Shown: positions 36,078-47,119 of the stretch, piece by piece
Position numbering within the stretch: position 1 is the first letter of the stretch
Layout: each line of letters starts with the position of its first letter
Origin: Arenicola marina
Taxonomy: Eukaryota > Annelida > Polychaeta > Arenicolidae
Assembly: GCA_964019135.1 (NCBI GenBank)
Contig: OZ025258.1
Coordinates: 14,601,771-14,665,770, forward strand
DNA length: 64,000 nt
Reading direction: 5' to 3'
Translations under genes and position numbers: made by a program
The notes under the pieces: generated by a model
What the model saw: only the letters and a program-made list of their open reading frames with translations
What the model was told of the DNA's origin: nothing
Database searches by the model: none

Positions 36078-37640
36078 CGCCGAGATCTATCTCTCTGATC
36101 GTACAGGTGTTGGGGTCTACCACGTGGCTAGCTAGCTAGCTGACGCCGAGATCTATCTCTCTGATCGTACAGGTGTTGGGGTCTACCACGTGGCTAGCTA
36201 GCTAGCTGACGCTGAGATCTATCTCCCTGATCGTACAGGTGTTGGGGTCTACCACGTGGCTAGCTAGCTAGCTGACGCTGAGATCTATCTCCCTGATCGT
36301 ACAGGTGTTGGGGTCTACCACGTGGCTAGCTAGCTAGCTGACGCTGAGATCTATCTCTCTGATCGTACAGGTGTTGGGGTCTACCACGTGGCTAGCTAGC
36401 TAGCTGACGCCGAGATCTATCTCACTGAGCGTACAGGTGTTGGGCTCTACCACGTGGCTAGCTAGCTAGCTGACGCTGAGATCTATCTCCCTGATCGTAC
36501 AGGTGTTGGGCTCTACCACGTGGCTAGCTAGCTAGCTGACGCCGAGATCTATCTCACTGATCGTACAGGTGTTGGGGTCTACCACGTGGCTAGCTAGCTA
36601 GCTGACGCCGAGATCTATCTCACTGAGCGTACAGGTGTTGGGCTCTACCACGTGGCTAGCTAGCTAGCTGACGCTGAGATCTATCTCCCTGATCGTACAG
36701 GTGTTGGGCTCTACCACGTGGCTAGCTAGCTAGCTGACGCCGAGATCTATCTCCCTGATCGTACAGGTGTTGGGGTCTACCACGTGGCTAGCTAGCTAGC
36801 TGACGCCGAGATCTATCTCACTGAGCGTACAGGTGTTGGGCTCTACCACGTGGCTAGCTAGCTAGCTGACGCTGAGATCTATCTCCCTGATCGTACAGGT
36901 GTTGGGCTCTACCACGTGGCTAGCTAGCTAGCTGACCCCGAGATCTATCTCACTGAGCGTACAGGTGTTGGGCTCTACCACGTGGCTAGCTAGCTAGCTG
37001 ACGCCGAGATCTATCTCACTGAGCGTACAGGTGTTGGGCTCTACCACGTGGCCAGCTAGCTAGCTGACGCTGAGATCTATCTCACTGAGCGTACAGGTGT
37101 TGGGCTCTACCACGTGGCTAGCTAGCTAGCTGACGCTGAGATCTATCTCCCTGAGCGTACAGGTGTTGGGCTCTACCACGTGGCTAGCTAGCTAGCTGAC
37201 GCCGAGATCTATCTCACTGAGCGTACAGGTGTTGGGCTCTACCACGTGGCTAGCTAGCTAGCTGACGCCGAGATCTATCTCACTGAGCGTACAGGTGTTG
37301 GGCTCTACCACGTGGCTAGCTAGCTAGCTGACGCTGAGATCTATCTCCCTGAGCGTACAGGTGTTGGGCTCTACCACGTGGCTAGCTAGCTAGCTGACGC
37401 CGAGATCTATCTCACTGAGCGTACAGGTGTTGGGCTCTACCACGTGGCTAGCTAGCTAGCTGACGCTGAGATCTATCTCCCTGAGCGTACAGGAGTTTGG
37501 CTCTACCACGTGGCTAGCTAGCTGGCTGACGCTGAGATCTATCTCCCTGAGCGTACAGGTGTTGGGCTCTACCACGTGGCTAGCTAGCTAGCTGACGCCG
37601 AGATCTATCTCACTGAGCGTACAGGTGTTGGGCTCTACCA
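36078..37640 (+). repeat. 66-bp minisatellite, 23 full copies and a partial
   Basis: Unit starts every 66 bp from 36078; the partial copy 24 begins at 37596. Each unit has cgccgagatctatctc, tga-t/g-cgtacaggtgttgg, g-g/c-tctaccacgtgg and (CTAG)n. It contains a CACGTG E-box and a GCTAGC-rich palindrome. Copies 1-5 are all gatcg/ggggtc, copies 14-24 all gagcg/gggctc, and copies 6-13 mix the two in a three-unit (198-bp) order. Length is strictly constant except at the end. Confidence 0.98.
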
Positions 37641-37644
37641 CTGC

Positions 37645-38955
37645 GGTCTAGCGGAGTGTGGAGACGTGGCGGTTGGCACGTAATCTTCACGAACGGGAGG
37701 GCGCCGTGATAGAGAAGCAAGGCAAGGCAAGGGGCACTGGGAGTAAAAGATGGGCGGGTGGTGGTTGGTTGTATAGCAACGGCGTTCGCTTTCGGGCAGG
37801 ACGAGGAATTTCACGCTTTGGCGAGCCAAGCCATGGATTCCCGGGTCCCGGGGGCCTTGGCCTGTCTGTTTGCGTGCGTGAGGAGTGAGTTGCCGCCTAT
37901 TATTCCTGAGGGTCGTGTGGTGGGGAAGCGTCGGCACCCAAGACAGGGACGCTACCACAAATCAAGACAACACCCCATCCCACCCCACCCCCCATCTCCA
38001 TATCCGTCCCACCCCCATCTCCATCCCGCCCCCTTGCGCATGCGCGTGACGTCACCACAAAGCTAGTGGAGTGCTATTCCCATTGGAACCTTTTTTTAAT
38101 TCCCTCCTGATGCATAAATAATACCAGCAAAGAGAAAACTATGGAAGAAAATGACGAGACGCGTGATACCATATAACATACGGTCACTATGAAGCATTAT
38201 GTATTTATTTTACAAATTTTTGCCCGTGATTAAGAACTCCCCAGTTTGCGTGGGGTAAGTCATTAATATTTTGCCCCCCCCCGAGTGCACGCCACAAGTG
38301 AATGTTTACAGGTACTCAACAGTGGTCTGGTACGTATTATATTCCGCCGCGACTTATATTCAAGCAATTACGGTCTATGATTTATCGCGAAATTAAGGGC
38401 AAATGTTGCTGCGTTATACTTTATATTGATATTGTCATTGCAGCAGTCACGTATTATTACGCAAAAAGATACCGCCACCCCATCCACCCACCCACCCAGA
38501 CACACACACACACACTGGCAACAGCTGAGATCCAGACTCCAATCCAGGATACGAAATCCATACACCACAGGAGGCTGGTGGGATCACGGAAACAATCCGC
38601 GAGGTTTGTTTTCGTCTCAGACACATGTAGCCTTCGGGATCCCCGGGTGCAGGCCTCCTATCGGTGTGTGGAGCAACTGGGGATGATCCCGAAGGCTGGA
38701 AAACATGGTGGATCGGGAACTAAACAGCGCTGGATCCCGTAAACACGGTAGATCCAGATAGAGCTCCATCCCAAAGATCGGATGCTCGCCACTTACCATA
38801 GAATCCCTGATCGATTGGTCACAGTAGTGTTCTGAGCCACTATTTTGCACACATACTCGGCTACACTGGACCCAGGAACCCATATGAGGAAAATAGAGGT
38901 GATGCGATGAATCGGAGTTAGGGTTCGAATTCCTTTCTTAACAAGTCTAGACCCA
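37645..38955. other. Intron 3, with an imperfect hairpin
   Basis: C-rich 37970-38030; (CA)n at 38503-38513. tagccttcgggatc at 38628 and gatcccgaaggctgg at 38685 form a 14-bp stem. No exon. Confidence 0.45.
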
Positions 38956-38959
38956 ATAT

Positions 38960-39170
38960 AGGTTGGTTGGTTGTATATTCAGGACGCTTTTACCCCTTTT
39001 GGTCATGTCGCGTCAATGGGAGAAGGAAGGGAGAGTGGAGCCATGTCCCCAAGGGTAAGCCCCTACTCTTTGCGAAGGAAGGCATGGGATCTTTATCAGG
39101 CGACCACACAGACATGGCCACAGCGGGGCTCGAACCACCGACGCACGTGCCGTTAGGCTCTCAGCACCAC
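38960..39170 (-). repeat. tRNA-derived SINE, head-truncated
   Basis: B-box (GGTTCGAGCCCC on the minus strand), catgtctgtgtggtcgc, central block cttcgcaaagagtagggg, cattgacgcgacatgacc, tail ending tatacaaccaacca. Closely follows the 32339 copy. Confidence 0.88.
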
Positions 39171-39175
39171 TCTCA

Positions 39176-39275
39176 GGTGGCCAGACCTCGCATAGGAAAA
39201 CATGGTGAATTAATGACTCGGGAAAACCTTGACATGTATTTCCCAACAACTATTGACCTCATAGGAACACCCGTG
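39176..39275 (+). repeat. Dispersed segment, second copy
   Basis: gtggccagacctcgcatagg, aaaacatggtgaattaatga, ctcgggaaaaccttgacatg and tttcccaaca. Nearly identical to 32565-32690 but in the opposite orientation next to the same SINE. Confidence 0.85.
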
Positions 39276-39985
39276 GTGCGATCTGCCATTGTCTTGGAAC
39301 GTATAAATGAGAGATCCGCTTCAAATGAATTCACGGCTATTTGCTGTTTAGTTTCATGCTCGATTCTGCGACCACATCTATGCTTTGCGTTGGTGGAGGC
39401 ACATTCAATCTGTAAGGTCATATCATGCCATTGTAAACATGAAAGAGAAGTGAATACATGTCGCAGTCAAACCTCTCTTTACCATGAGACATGTCTTCGA
39501 CTATAGGGTACGTAGCTAACGTACAGTACAATGAACGCGCACATACCTCCACCGAGCGACGTTTGGGGTACTACAGGTCTTCACACCGCGCTCATCAAAT
39601 TAACATTGGCAGATGCTTCATTTGGCGTCAAATTAATAGGCATATAACATTGCTGCTTCAAAACAGTACAAAGATAACAATTATTCCTCAAATGCAAATC
39701 CTATTTTAGTCAACACCTACAAATATAAAACACAGCGGATCTGCTTGAGAAACCCGGTGGCAGATTCCACGAGCGCAGTTTAGCCGCATTCGGGGCTTAG
39801 TCGAGCAGTAAATGATGCAAGCGATTTTAGCCGACTAAGCACCGTAGCCGGCTAAACTATGTTCGTGAAATATGTCCCAAGGCCAGAGTTCCATGCCCCT
39901 GTAGCACCCAGAACATCGCCATTTTCTGGAGTCAATTTGAGCTTATTTGTAAGGAGAAAGCTACAATCTACGCATCGGGCTCATT
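39276..39985. other. Intron 3, gene-proximal end
   Basis: Ordinary sequence directly downstream of exon 3 in gene sense; nothing recognised. Confidence 0.4.
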
Positions 39986-39991
39986 GCTTAC

Positions 39992-40141
39992 CGGTCGGTC
40001 TTGCTGTAGGTCTCGCCGTGGCTGACGTAGGCGGTAACCATGGCACCCTTCCTCTTGTGGGTCATGTCCACGTTGATGGCCCACTGGTTGCTGTCCCCGA
40101 CCTCCGCCCCTAGCACGTGCAGTCCGTGGCGCGCCTTCACC
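39992..40141 (-). CDS. tmem132: TMEM132-family protein, coding exon 3
   Basis: A 150-bp exon between acceptor ccctccag (ending 40142) and donor GTAAGC (39991-39986). Its first G completes the AA left by exon 2 to make Lys; it then encodes 49 codons and ends with CG (phase 2). The peptide starts VKARHGLHVLGAEVGDSNQW, matching the family segment that follows the conserved Phe/Pro-rich strand (vertebrate members have VKKG-V-I-I-G-V-R followed by a Trp-containing strand). It lies 585 bp downstream of exon 2 in gene sense. Protein residues are about 398-448 if exon 1 joins exon 2 directly. No stop or frameshift is seen. Confidence 0.9.
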
Positions 40142-40174
40142 CTGGAGGGCGGGAAAAGTCACGTGGTCAACGCT

Positions 40175-40530
40175 CGGACGGGTCACCATGACGGTCGCCA
40201 TGACGTTCATCATGACGGTCACCATGACGGTCACCATGACGGTTACCATGACGGTCGCCATGACGTTCACCATGACGGTCACCATGACGGTTACCATGAC
40301 GGTTACCATGACGGTCGCCATGACGTTCGCCATGAGGGTCACCATGACGGTCACCATGACGGTTACCATGACGTTCACCATGACGTTCACCATGACGGTC
40401 CCCATATGACAGTCACCATGATGGTCACTATGACGGTCACCATGACGGTCGGTCACCATGACGTTCACTATGACAATCACCATGACGGTCACCATGACGG
40501 TCAAAATGACGGTCACCATGACGGTCACCA
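40175..40530 (+). repeat. 12-bp minisatellite filling most of intron 2
   Basis: Units accatgacggtc and variants (accatgacgttc, gccatgacggtc, gccatgagggtc), about 29 copies. It occupies about 60% of the 585-bp intron between exons 2 and 3 and ends about 35 bases from the exon 3 acceptor. The period of 12 keeps frames open (MVTVMVTV on minus), not coding. Confidence 0.95.
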
Positions 40531-40726
40531 GGGGCAATAGAGTGCATGTGGGCGATAATGGGAGGAATTGACTGAGGAGGTCACCCATTCCAGGGAGATA
40601 AACCTCATACATAACGAACATTCTTGCTTCTAGAATTTGATATTTGAGATTGAACTCAATACACAAGGCGCTTCATAGGGTCACTACAATCAGCGGCACA
40701 AAAACAAAATAAAAACATGGACGTAC

Positions 40727-41867
40727 TTGATGACGAAGATCTCCAGATCAGACTCGGCCTGCAGCTTCACCGGCACCCTGAACTTTGATCCCGGGTAGAA
40801 GCTCTTCTGCGGGATGTACACCAGGATATGTTGATCCTCCTTCAGCTCCTGGTACGTGATCTGACCGTGGGTCAAGGTCACGGACGACACGAAGGTCTTG
40901 ACCATGTCCGGCGGCAGGTTCCCGGATGATGCCGACGCGGTCCAATCGGCGACGGGGTCGGCGGCGGCGGGGGGCACCCCCGCGGAGGCGTCCGCCTGGC
41001 TGTCGTTGAGGCCGTGACCGCCCCGCCGTGGCGGAGGGGGGTGGTGGCCGGGGAACGCCCGGTTGGTGACGACGGGCGCCGACCCCGAGCACTGCAGGCG
41101 GCTGTCGACGCGGTAGGCCGAGTAGTAGACGTCGGCCTGCTGCATCTGTTTGTTGACGTCCCACCACGTGGTCGGCAGCGTGAGCTCGGCGATGCAGACG
41201 TTGTCCACCTCGTCTAGAACGCAGACGGCCGTCCGCTCCTCGCCGGCCTTCTCCGCGTGCATCTGCAGACACCAGCGGGAGAGGCCGCTACCGCTAGGGG
41301 GCGACAGCGGCGGCGAGACGCCCTCACGGCCACCTCCACCCCCACCCGCCGACGACGACGACGACGCGTCCGGTGACAATCCACGTGACGACGCGGCCTT
41401 GACCTTGTTGACGTCACCGCCGGTGCTACCACCGCCGGCCTCTCCGCCGACGCCGGCGCTCCCATCGGCGTTATTGTTATTATTATTATTATGGTTGTTG
41501 TTATTGTCGTTACTGGATCCCGCATCCGGGATCTGACTAGCGTGAAATAGCACCTGTAGCTGAGGGCGATCCTGGGTCACCGAGTGGCTGACCAGGTGCG
41601 CGCTGATGTCAAGGTCGCTCACCACGGCGTTGCCTAGCGACGAGCTGTGGTTGCCCAGGCTGGCCCGCAGTAAATCCAACGGCACCTGCGCCTGCGCCGA
41701 GAACGGCCCGTAGTCGGCCTTGACCGACAGGTGACCTTTCGGGTGGGTCACCACGAGGTGGCGCTCCTGCGAGTCCACGTTGAAGTCGCCTTGGCCGTTG
41801 AACAACGGCTTCAGGAAGAAACCGGCGTCCCTGTGGTCTAGCGAGGCGTCGAACTTGGTGGCAACGC
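40727..41867 (-). CDS. tmem132: TMEM132-family protein, coding exon 2 (large N-terminal ectodomain exon)
   Basis: About 380 codons between acceptor ttttcag (ending 41868) and donor GTACGT (40726-40721). Family signatures appear in order: GFFLKP near the N terminus, ADYGPFS and VPLDLL, RPQLQVLFHA, then WCLQMHA...VCVLD...VCIAELTLP, ADVYYSAY, and HILVYIPQKSFYPGSKFRVP. Four Cys in the latter half have the same spacing as I recall in vertebrate TMEM132D (16, then 9 residues between the first three; a fourth 12 residues after the first Tyr of the YYS motif). Between the VLFHA and WCLQ motifs sits about 87 residues of Asn-, Ser-, Gly- and Pro-rich sequence, far longer than the short loop in vertebrates. 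A second Pro/Gly-rich stretch follows the fourth Cys. TMEM132 proteins are neural, cell-surface, adhesion-like proteins with Ig/cohesin-like ectodomains. The upstream in-frame Met codons belong to intron sequence. Paralogue (A-E) cannot be assigned. Confidence 0.93.
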
Positions 41868-42648
41868 CTGAAAAACGGGAAAATATTAGTAACATTATTA
41901 TTATTTATTATTCGTTAAACAACATGCCGGTACATTCAAAGCCACCTACTTACATGCGTCATCTTAGATTTTTTTACATTTTAGATTCAAGACAACAATT
42001 TCAACATAAAAATGCGCGGTTTATTTATATCGCGCGCAGACGTCCTAGCGAGCCGCGGTCGACATCACAGAATACCGAACAGAGAACAGGCGCGCAGCGA
42101 TATAAAGCCGGCCACCAACTTCTGTTCCGGTGAACAAATTTGCTTCTCTCCGGATAGCCAACAGGCTTTTAGGCTTTACATTCAAGCGAGACTATACTTA
42201 TTTGACACAGAGAAGAGTTTGGTAACACAACAAATTACAGAAGAATGTAATGCCTTAAAATGAAAGGCCTACAAATAACCCTGTGGTGATCAATAATATG
42301 AAAATATGTCGTGCTTCTCGTTAAAAAATGTCCATCCGAACATTTACCGACAATAATATACGTATTTTATTTTCAATAAAATAGTTTCGATTCTAGTATT
42401 ACGGTTTTTGTGATATGGCTTTTAAGTAGTTGACAGACAAAGCAAAATTAAGTTAAATACTTATTATTAAAGACTGCATTTGTGCGTATGCGAGTTTAGC
42501 TTAGGCTTAGGGTTAGCCCAGGGTAAGTCTCATAATACAAGAATGCACGATAGAAGATGTTTTTTCTGAGGTAAACCCGTGTGGCACAAGCACTGCCATA
42601 TCTGGCAGGTATTTTGGTGTTTTAGGCCGCTTTTATGCCTATGAAGGG
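41868..42648. other. Intron 1, gene-proximal AT-rich stretch
   Basis: Sequence upstream of the exon 2 acceptor, with an ATT-rich tract at 41890-41915. No other exon recognised. Confidence 0.45.
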
Positions 42649-42650
42649 TA

Positions 42651-42970
42651 AATTGGGTCAAGAACCCTCCCGGGACAATAACATTGGGTCAAGAACCTTC
42701 CCGGGACAATAACATTGGGTCAAGAACCCTCCCGGGACAATAAAATTGGGTCAAGAACCCTCCCGGGACAATAACATTGGGTCAAGAACCCTCCCGGGAC
42801 AATAACATTGGGTCAAGAACCCTCCCGGGACAATAACATTGGGTCAAGAACCCTCCCGGGACAATAAAATTGGGTCAAGAACCCTTTAGGGACAATAACA
42901 TTGGGTCTAGAACCCTCCCGGGACAATAACATTGGGTCAAGAACCCTCCCGGGACAATAAAATTGGGTCA
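42651..42970 (+). repeat. 31-bp minisatellite, 10 copies plus a partial
   Basis: Units attgggtcaagaaccctccc followed by gggacaataac; exact 31-base spacing from 42652 to 42962. One variant unit has ctttaggg in place of ctcccggg. Confidence 0.95.
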
Positions 42971-43049
42971 GATGCAAATTCCCCCAGATGCAGGGGTGAG
43001 GGCGATAATGTAGCAATAGTAACATTTACAACGGATCGATCTCGCGTAA

Positions 43050-43307
43050 TAGACCGATCCAGGCTGTCGATCATTCACTGACGTCACTGTTGCTTTTATC
43101 CAATCAAGTGGTGAAAAAAGGTCTTCCACGTGCGTTATGTCGGACAAACAAGTCGGACAAACAAAGCAGCATGTTATGTTCTTGTCACTTTCAGAGGTGA
43201 CTTCTCACTTGTACCTACTATCAGCTATAAATTGTCAATTTCATAATCACAAGTAAGAAAAAAAGAAAGCGGGGGCGGGGCTTAGTATCGGAGCCTACAT
43301 CGGTCTA
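43050..43307 (+). mobile_element. MITE-like TIR element, copy A
   Basis: 258 bp bounded by TAGACCGATCCAGGCT and a degraded inverse ending ATCGGTCTA. Inside: attcactgacgtcactgttg, cttccacgtgcgttatgtc, aaacaaagcagca, acctactatcagct, attgtcaatttc and ggggcggggcttagt. No coding capacity. TA at both ends is compatible with a TA target duplication. Confidence 0.82.
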
Positions 43308-44928
43308 TGCCGAGCCACGTTCATGAGCATTAAGCCCGCCAAGTGGAACAATAACAAAGACGTCATTGATAAAGTCCATCTGAGAATTGGGTGGGGGCGG
43401 ATTGGATGAGGAGGAGGAGGACGTTGGGTGAGGGGGCGGCGGGGTGAAGTTTTGCGCACCCACTCTTTCGGATAATACCTCATTTCATCCATGGCGCTCA
43501 ATCCCATTAAAAGTGAGTTTAATCTTCATTGAGTCATTTTTTTTTCCACATTTTATTTCCGTACAATTTTTATCGCCACCCAAACGACGGCCAAGATGTA
43601 GGATAGAACAAAACGTGCAGGTGGGGCGGTAACGCTCTCCCGGGAAAAAACCCACGCGGTCGATCCACCAAGTCGGTCAGAGAATGGGGTCCAGGCTGGC
43701 TCGGAGGAGAGCGGAGGACAGGGGAGGAGAGGGTGGGGGTCGGGACTCCATCCTGGAGCGGGGGAGAGCGGGAAGAGGAGAGTGGAGGAAGGGATAGGGG
43801 TGGGGCGGGGCGGGGCGGGGCGGAGGGTTATCTCGAGGCATGATGGGGCAGTAAAACAAAACGCACAGACAACTATTTGGTTCTGCAGCCCCGCTGCGGT
43901 CCCTTGTGCATAGCGTGGCAGCGCCTTACGATAAGATGCCTTCCACTCCGTTATTGCTCCTATTTAAATTGGCAGAACTCTGATAAGACATATCAGTTCT
44001 AACCGAACCGCCCTAGCCGCGAAATTGGTCGTCACCAGTCAAAAAAACGAAGACGATATACACCAATGATAACATTGCATGCCGATACTAAAAAATAAAA
44101 AAATATGGAAAAAAGGCCAAAAATTACGAAATAAAACACATAAAAAACGACACTATACCCATCCGACCGATATGACAAGTGACAAAGAGGAATATTATTG
44201 GTATATTATATCGCCTGCGGCTCGAATTGGGGTCGGGAAGGGGGTCAGTTCCGACGACACGCGATCGGCCCATCAGTGTGCCCGGGGGGTGAGGTCTGTA
44301 CAGGCCCTGCCGCGTAGTAACGAAGCGGGAAACGGTCAGATGGTGCCGCTTCAGATTCATGGGCCGTGTCGGATACTTCTCGCCCCCCCCCCTCTCCCCC
44401 CCCCCCAGGGGGCCGCCCCGATGGCCGAGTGGCCAGCGCGATGGATCTGAACCTCATGTAGCCGTGGTTCCCTCAGTGAGCCACCCATTCCCTCTCCTTC
44501 CCTATCATTTCATCCCCCCACCCCCCCCCCCCCCCCCCGACCCCCCATTCCATCCCCTACCCCTCTCACAGGGAGTTCAAGCGAAGGGCACCCGTGTTAG
44601 ACGAGCGGTATAGTTATACACACTCTACTGGAACCATGTAGAGGTAGCTTTGGAACACTTTCGAGATTAGTTGGTTTGAGAATGACAATTTTCAATTATT
44701 AAGGTAATGTCACGTCACTAGATTGGGTCAACGGTACAGCCGAACCAGGTTCGCTGGGAGTAACCGTCTACGCTTTACGAAGAAGGACAGAAGATATTTA
44801 TCTTGCACACACATGGACAATGCCACAATGGGACATTTTTTTTTGACGTATTTTGGCAACTATGCTACAAAATGGCATCCGAATTAAATTAAGTTTCAAA
44901 CGCTTCCCAGCACTGAACTATTTTTTTC
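43308..44928. other. Intron 1, mixed
   Basis: G-rich 43690-43830 (ggggc repeats at 43800-43822), poly-C islands at 44382-44406 and 44522-44538. A tRNA-Leu/Ser-like A-box (GATGGCCGAGTGGCC) is at 44419 without a clear B-box. A decayed SINE body lies at 44735-44835 (minus). No exon. Confidence 0.45.
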
Positions 44929-44930
44929 TG

Positions 44931-45062
44931 TTTCGCCCACACCGACTTCATTTCATCACAGGTTCGCCCACACCGACTTCATTTCCTCACAGGTTCGCCG
45001 ACACCGACTTCATTTCCTCACAGGTTCGCCCACACAGACGCTATTTCCTCACAGTTTCGCTT
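44931..45062 (+). repeat. 31-bp minisatellite, about 4 copies
   Basis: Units gttcgcccacaccgacttca followed by tttc-tcacag. Confidence 0.9.
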
Positions 45063-45670
45063 ACTCAATAAGTGCCGTAAGACAAAAGACCACCATGCCC
45101 GAGAACAAACCGGTGGGGAACATTTTTATATCCCTGCCCCGCTTATCCAATTTCCCCAATATCTGACACTTATGACGTTTCTAAGTGATGGTCATTTTTT
45201 GCATCGAGCGCAGACCGCAAACACCGAGCACCAACCAAAATTCGGGATCCATGCTATACCAGCCAAACAACCAACCTGCCCTATGTTTAGAAACCCGGTT
45301 GGTGGCTTAGATGTATTTGTGTTACTCGTTGGCATTTCCAAGCGGTATGAGTTTTTTCGCTCTCGTGGGATATGCTGTTCCGGGCCGCGCTGGGCCTCTC
45401 GGGCGGCTACCTTCGGCATAAGCGGAGGCAGGGGTCAGGGGAATTGGGCCAGGTCAGCACCCATAAAGGCCGAAACACCGAAAATACAAATATAGTCGAC
45501 AAGGGGAATCAACGGACTGGGAGAGGGGATAAGGTATGCCGTCCTGTTCACGGTGTAGTGTACATCATGGGGCATGATGGAGGTGGGGGCGCAGCTGTGG
45601 GGTAATCCCACGTATCATGGCCATGGCCAAGCCGTGATCGATTGTGGACTTAAATGTAGCTGTAGCATTG
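45063..45670. other. Intron 1, no element
   Basis: Ordinary sequence; nothing recognised. Confidence 0.4.
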
Positions 45671-45677
45671 GCTGTAC

Positions 45678-46020
45678 AGGGATGGGGAGGGATGGGGCGG
45701 GGTGGGGCGGGGTGGGGCGGTGATGGGGCGGGGTGGGGCGGGGTGGGGCGGGGTGGTGAGAGACGGGGCGGGATAGGGCGAGGATGGGGTGCTTTGGAGG
45801 CGGGGTGGGGAGGGATGGGGCGGGGTGGGGCGGTGATGGGGCGAAAGGGGGCGGTGATGGGGCGGGAGGGGGCGGTGATGGGGTGGTGATGGGAGTGGCT
45901 GGGGCGGGGATGGAGCGGGGTGGGGGAGGATGGGTCGGGATGAGGCGGAATGGGGCGGGGTGGGGCGGGGATAGGGTGGGATGGGGTGGTCATGGGGGTG
46001 GATGGGGCTGGATGGGGCGG
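45678..46020 (+). repeat. GGGGCGGGGT-type tract
   Basis: Irregular tandem gatggggcggggtggggc units, strong quadruplex-forming composition on the plus strand, followed by (CTG)n at 46034-46064. Confidence 0.85.
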
Positions 46021-46329
46021 GGAAGGGGCGGAATGCTGCTGATGCTGCTGCTGCTGCCGCTGCTGAAACCGAAGACAATACAACCCTGGTTGTTGGTTTC
46101 CTCTGTTCGGGTTGCAATGGAGAAGCTGTCGCCATCGCTACGGCAATGGGATGATGGATGGGTGATTAATGTTTCAGGAAAACTGTTTTTGTCCGTTTCA
46201 GTGTTGAGTCGGGGCAGGCCGATCAAGGGGATAACGAGGCGGTGTATTCAGGGCCACGGAACGGGGTCCCTATCGGGGCAAGCATCGGGGACAGGCCGAG
46301 AGAGTGAACGGCAGAAACGACAATATAGG

Positions 46330-46860
46330 GAGACACTCGGGGAGAGACGGTGAATCAGAGATAGAGAGACACAGACAGTGATAGAGAGGGAGAGAGAAGG
46401 GGAGAGGGTATCACACGCCGACAGGGAAAGAGACACAGCCAGTGAGTGAGAAGCAGACAGAGAAAAGAGGATACGCGGTGGGAAAACGGAAGGAAAATAG
46501 AGAGATTGCAGAGGCCCGCAGAAGGAGATTGAGAACGAAACAAAGGCATAGATTCAGCCAGAGATTCAGCCACGGAAAAACAGAAAGATTGCGGCAGAGA
46601 GAGAGATAGATTCTGCCATGGCAAAACAGAAAGATTGCGGCAGAGAGAGAGATAGTCTGCTATGGCAAAACAGAAAGAGTGCGGCAGAGAGAGAGAGATA
46701 GAGATTCTGCCATGGCAAAAAAGAAAGATTCGGCAGAGAGAGAGAGATTCAGCCATGGCAAAACAGACAGAGTGGCAGGGAGAAAGAGAGAGACAGCTAC
46801 GGAGAGAATCAGGAATGGCAGGAGAGATACAGATCGAGAGAAAGAGAGAGGCGACCAGCA
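46330..46860 (+). repeat. Purine-rich tract with ~45-bp repeat
   Basis: gagagagagata-rich throughout. From 46560 to 46780 a unit with attctgccatggcaaaacag, aaagattgcggcagagag recurs about five times. Confidence 0.8.
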
Positions 46861-46949
46861 GAGGAACAGACACCCAACCCACACTTACACCCAGACAGGG
46901 AGTTGTGGACAGCTGGACATATGTGGACGGTGCAGCATCAGTTTTTATT

Positions 46950-47115
46950 AACAGGAGACTTTACCCAGGTCGTGGGATCGGTTGTATCCGGCACACTACC
47001 GATCCCGCACCAGACTAAGTCCCAGACCAGCCCGAAGGTAGATCCGCGCGGCAGATGGAGGCACTCACAACAAAGCCGAGCGCGCTAACCACCAGACCAC
47101 TCGGGTGGCCCCCCA
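46950..47115 (-). repeat. tRNA-like retroposon relic
   Basis: The minus strand starts ccacccgagtggtctggtgg then ttagcgcgctcggc, an A-box-like head. No convincing B-box; a different body from the main SINE. Confidence 0.45.
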
Positions 47116-47119
47116 GGGA

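Noticed and set aside
36078-37640. CRISPR-like regular array
   Set aside because: Units are contiguous and near-identical with no unique spacers; the surrounding DNA is animal intron.
40188-40666. MVTV-repeat and HHDG-repeat open frames
   Set aside because: 12-bp minisatellite inside TMEM132 intron 2.
40727-41895. Met codon at 41893 as the TMEM132 start
   Set aside because: It lies upstream of a clear ttttcag acceptor and its leader is not a signal peptide; exon 1 at 59658-59709 supplies a better start.
44405-44475. tRNA-Leu/Ser gene
   Set aside because: Good A-box-like stretch but no matching B-box or cloverleaf.
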